Shown in pieces: positions 5,782 to 7,513 of a DNA stretch of 7,513 bases. The stretch's first letter is position 1; every line of letters starts with the position of its first letter. The notes under the pieces were generated by a model that saw only the letters and a program-made list of their open reading frames with translations, was not told the origin of the DNA and did no database searches. The position numbers were made by a program, and so were the translations under genes. The DNA comes from an uncultured Clostridia bacterium (GTDB taxonomy: Bacteria > Bacillota > Clostridia > TANB77 > CAG-508): the NCBI GenBank assembly GCA_948663505.1, contig CAPNAQ010000086.1, positions 1 to 7,513 on the forward strand, written 5' to 3'.

Positions 5782-5806
5782 AAGGAGCAGTAAATCTGCT
5801 CTTTTT
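5782..5806 (+). terminator. Intrinsic terminator
   Basis: GGAGCAG (5784-5790) pairs with CTGCTCT (5796-5802) around the loop TAAAT. Flanking AA pairs with Ts of the five-base T-tract (5802-5806). It closes the remnant unit that starts at 5377 and may also end the GNAT operon by readthrough. Confidence 0.8.
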
Positions 5807-5922
5807 ACAATGCTAATTCGAAATTCTTTCTCGTTCTTCTTTTTTGATTTATTTTTCTGTGTCAATAAAATTTAACTTGGCAATATTATAACTACTAAAA
5901 AGTGAAACTTAAAATAAAAATA
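5807..5922. other. Intergenic spacer without recognisable features
   Basis: Both strands were read. The stretch holds T-rich and A-rich runs with stops in all frames. A minus-strand TTGACA (complement of 5860-5865) has no credible -10, and no hairpin or coding pattern stands out. Confidence 0.5.
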
Positions 5923-5951
5923 TAGAAAAAACATAAGAATTGTGTTATATT
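5923..5951 (+). promoter_or_regulatory. Probable murI promoter
   Basis: TATATT (5946-5951) preceded by TGT is an extended -10. The -35 17 bases upstream, TAGAAA (5923-5928), is weak, which an extended -10 can tolerate. The leader to the ATG at 6017 would be about 60 bases. Confidence 0.45.
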
Positions 5952-6016
5952 AATATTATTCAGTACAAAACACTATGTAATAAAGTTAAAAAATATATAA
6001 AAGAGGAATTCAAAAA

Positions 6017-6778
6017 ATGAATAAAAATGAAAGAATAGGGATTTTTGATTCAGGTATAGGAGGGGTAACAGTATTAAAAGAAATTTTAAGAATATTACCA
6101 AATGAAAACTATATATATTACAGTGATTCAAAAAATAATCCATATGGAGACAAATCAAACGAAGAAATATTTAAAATATGTGATGAAATTGTAAAGAAAT
6201 TTATAGAACAAAAATGTAAAGCAATAGTAATTGCATGTAATACAGCAAGTGCAAAAGTTGCAAAATTATTAAGAAACAAATATCCAAAAGAGATAATAAT
6301 TGCTATAGAACCAGCATATAAAATGGTACATGATTTTGCATATGAAAAAACAACATTAGTAATGGCAACAAAAGGAACAATCGAAAGTGAAAAATTCAAT
6401 GAATTATATAAAAGATATAACAATAAGAAAACATTTTTATTGCCATGTGTAGGATTAGCAGATATTATAGAAGAAGGAAATAATGAGAAAATACAAAAAT
6501 ATTTAAAAGAAAATATAAATAAATATACTGGAATAGTTGAAAATGTTGTTTTAGGTTGTACACATTATCCATTAATACAAGAACAAATAAAAGAAATTCT
6601 TGGAGATGTAAATTTTTTTAATGGAGCAAATAGTTTAGCAAAACATTTAAAAGAAGTTCTTAAAGAAAAAAACTTAATAAATGAAAGAAAAAGTGAAGGA
6701 AAAGTTGAATTTATAGACTCAAGCAAATCAAGATTAAAAAAAGAGAGATTTTATACTATTTGTTACAATTCTCTTTAA
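6017..6778 (+). CDS. murI: Glutamate racemase
   Basis: MurI interconverts L- and D-glutamate in the cytoplasm without a cofactor and supplies D-Glu for the peptidoglycan stem peptide. The 253 residues are slightly short of the usual 260-275. Family marks are all present: FDSGIGG (10-16) with catalytic-site D11 and S12, ACNTAS (73-78) with the first catalytic Cys C74, IEPA (97-100), IIEEGN (150-155), and GCTHYPL (180-186) with the second Cys C181 and the H183 beside it. The two-cysteine arrangement is that of an active cofactor-independent racemase. GAGGAA (6003-6008) lies eight bases before the ATG. It stands alone, with its own promoter, and recN downstream has a separate promoter. It is probably essential unless a D-amino acid transaminase is present elsewhere. 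Confidence 0.96.
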   Translation: MNKNERIGIFDSGIGGVTVLKEILRILPNENYIYYSDSKNNPYGDKSNEEIFKICDEIVKKFIEQKCKAIVIACNTASAKVAKLLRNKYPKEIIIAIEPAYKMVHDFAYEKTTLVMATKGTIESEKFNELYKRYNNKKTFLLPCVGLADIIEEGNNEKIQKYLKENINKYTGIVENVVLGCTHYPLIQEQIKEILGDVNFFNGANSLAKHLKEVLKEKNLINERKSEGKVEFIDSSKSRLKKERFYTICYNSL

Positions 6779-6804
6779 TCTTATTGCCCATAAATCAAAG
6801 GCAA

Positions 6805-6824
6805 AATGAATACACTTATTCATT
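6805..6824 (+). terminator. Weak hairpin downstream of murI
   Basis: AATGAATA (6805-6812) and TATTCATT (6817-6824) pair perfectly over eight bases around CACT, followed by a short T-rich stretch (ATATTTTAT). The stem is AT-rich and the T-tract is broken, so it is a poor terminator, but no better one exists between murI and recN. Confidence 0.35.
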
Positions 6825-6960
6825 ATATTTTATAAGAATTTCTAAACATCTTCTAGTTACACTCGATATTGCATAACTATTTATATATTAGCATTTTTAA
6901 TATTATTAATTTATGAAACCATTATACAGTAAAAAAACGAAAAAAAGTTTGTAAAAAGTA

Positions 6961-6989
6961 TTGACAATTTAAAATTAAGAATATATAAT
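6961..6989 (+). promoter_or_regulatory. Consensus recN promoter
   Basis: TTGACA (6961-6966), a 17-base spacer and TATAAT (6984-6989) match the sigma-A consensus at every box position. Transcription should start near 6996. The leader contains CGAAC (6995-6999), half of the Gram-positive LexA box, but the matching GTTCG half is absent, so SOS control is not supported. AGACC (6991-6995) and GGTCT (7013-7017) could pair and partly cover the ribosome site. Confidence 0.9.
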
Positions 6990-7021
6990 TAGACCGAACA
7001 AAAATTTTAGGAGGTCTTAAT

Positions 7022-7513
7022 ATGATAGCAACATTACACATAAAAAATATAGGAATAATAGATGATTTAACAATAGATTTAAATGAAGGATTAAATGTAT
7101 TAACAGGAGAGACAGGAGCAGGAAAGACATTAATAATAGACTCACTAGGAATAATATCAGGAGGAAGATTTTCGAAAGAAATGATAAGAAAAGGAGAAGC
7201 AAACTCATTTGTAGAAATTTGTATGTATGAGCCTGATAATGATAACTCAATAGATGGAAATATAATTGTTTCTAGAGAGATAAATTTAAATGGAAAAAAC
7301 ATGTGTAAAATAAATGGAAGAATGGTAACAGTAAATGAATTAAAGGCCTTTATGACTAAATACATTGAAATACATGGACAAAATGATAATCAAACTTTAT
7401 TAGATAATAAATTTCATTTAAAATATCTAGATGGTTATATAGGGGAAGAAATTTTAAAAATAAAAAAACAATATTATGAAAAATATATAAAATATATAGA
7501 AATAAAGAAAGAA
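7022..7513 (+). CDS. recN: DNA repair ATPase RecN (5' part)
   Basis: RecN is an SMC-like ATPase that acts early in double-strand break repair by recombination. The window holds the first 164 codons of a protein usually near 550-570 residues; the rest lies beyond the right edge. The N-terminus has the expected strand ATLHIKNIGIIDDLTIDL (3-20) and Walker A GETGAGKT (29-36). A SREINLNGKNMCKINGR segment (84-100) and the family motif EIHGQNDNQTLLD (116-128; usual form DIHGQHE) follow. The last residues (from about 143) are lysine-rich and mark the start of the coiled coil. AGGAGG (7009-7014) lies seven bases before the ATG at 7022, an ideal site. The gene is missed by automatic calling only because it has no stop inside the window. 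Confidence 0.95.
   Translation, partial: MIATLHIKNIGIIDDLTIDLNEGLNVLTGETGAGKTLIIDSLGIISGGRFSKEMIRKGEANSFVEICMYEPDNDNSIDGNIIVSREINLNGKNMCKINGRMVTVNELKAFMTKYIEIHGQNDNQTLLDNKFHLKYLDGYIGEEILKIKKQYYEKYIKYIEIKKE

Noticed and set aside
6995..6999. CGAAC as a LexA (SOS) box for recN
   Set aside because: The Gram-positive box needs a facing GTTCG four bases later; the sequence there is A/T-rich with no such half.
1..7513. CRISPR array, toxin-antitoxin pair or phage-defence module
   Set aside because: No regularly spaced direct repeats, no paired small toxin-antitoxin genes and no recognised defence motifs apart from the decayed DUF3800 gene, which alone does not define a system.

Overview
The window is very AT-rich DNA from a low-GC Gram-positive bacterium (Bacillota, most likely a clostridial or related gut lineage). 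This rests on strong AGGAGG-type ribosome sites, sigma-A-like promoters with 17-base spacers and often an extended TG -10, tRNA genes with encoded CCA ends, A/T-ending codons throughout, TGA used as a stop, and clostridial-looking MurI and RecN proteins. The species cannot be named from the sequence.

Layout, left to right. (1) Positions 1-240 form a divergent promoter region: one promoter reads left off the window and one reads right into a tRNA operon. (2) Positions 261-568 hold tRNA-Ala(UGC), tRNA-Asp(GUC), a broken 5' piece of a tRNA-Phe, and an intact tRNA-Phe(GAA), closed by a terminator at 653-682. (3) A complete ISAs1-type insertion sequence (684-2029), with 33-base inverted repeats and an intact DDE transposase, abuts the T-tract of that terminator. 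(4) Positions 2048-2808 hold a promoter, a decayed DUF3800-family gene and its terminator, followed by a run of palindromes to 2882. (5) Positions 2945-5352 form an apparent operon: a short-chain dehydrogenase broken by a frameshift, a tandem-domain GNAT acetyltransferase and a single-domain GNAT acetyltransferase. (6) Positions 5377-5806 have a promoter, a strong GC-rich hairpin, a degenerate coding remnant and a terminator. (7) Positions 6017-6778 encode glutamate racemase (murI). (8) From 7022 the 5' end of recN runs off the window behind a consensus promoter.

The two ends are ordinary housekeeping functions: translation, peptidoglycan precursor supply and DNA repair. The middle, about 0.4-5.8 kb, is an accessory, decaying zone with an insertion sequence, a partial tRNA copy and three coding genes with frame damage. 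I found no convincing new multi-gene system. The least explained pieces are the promoter-hairpin-remnant-terminator unit at 5377-5806, the palindrome cluster at 2780-2882 and the SDR/GNAT-GNAT/GNAT cluster.
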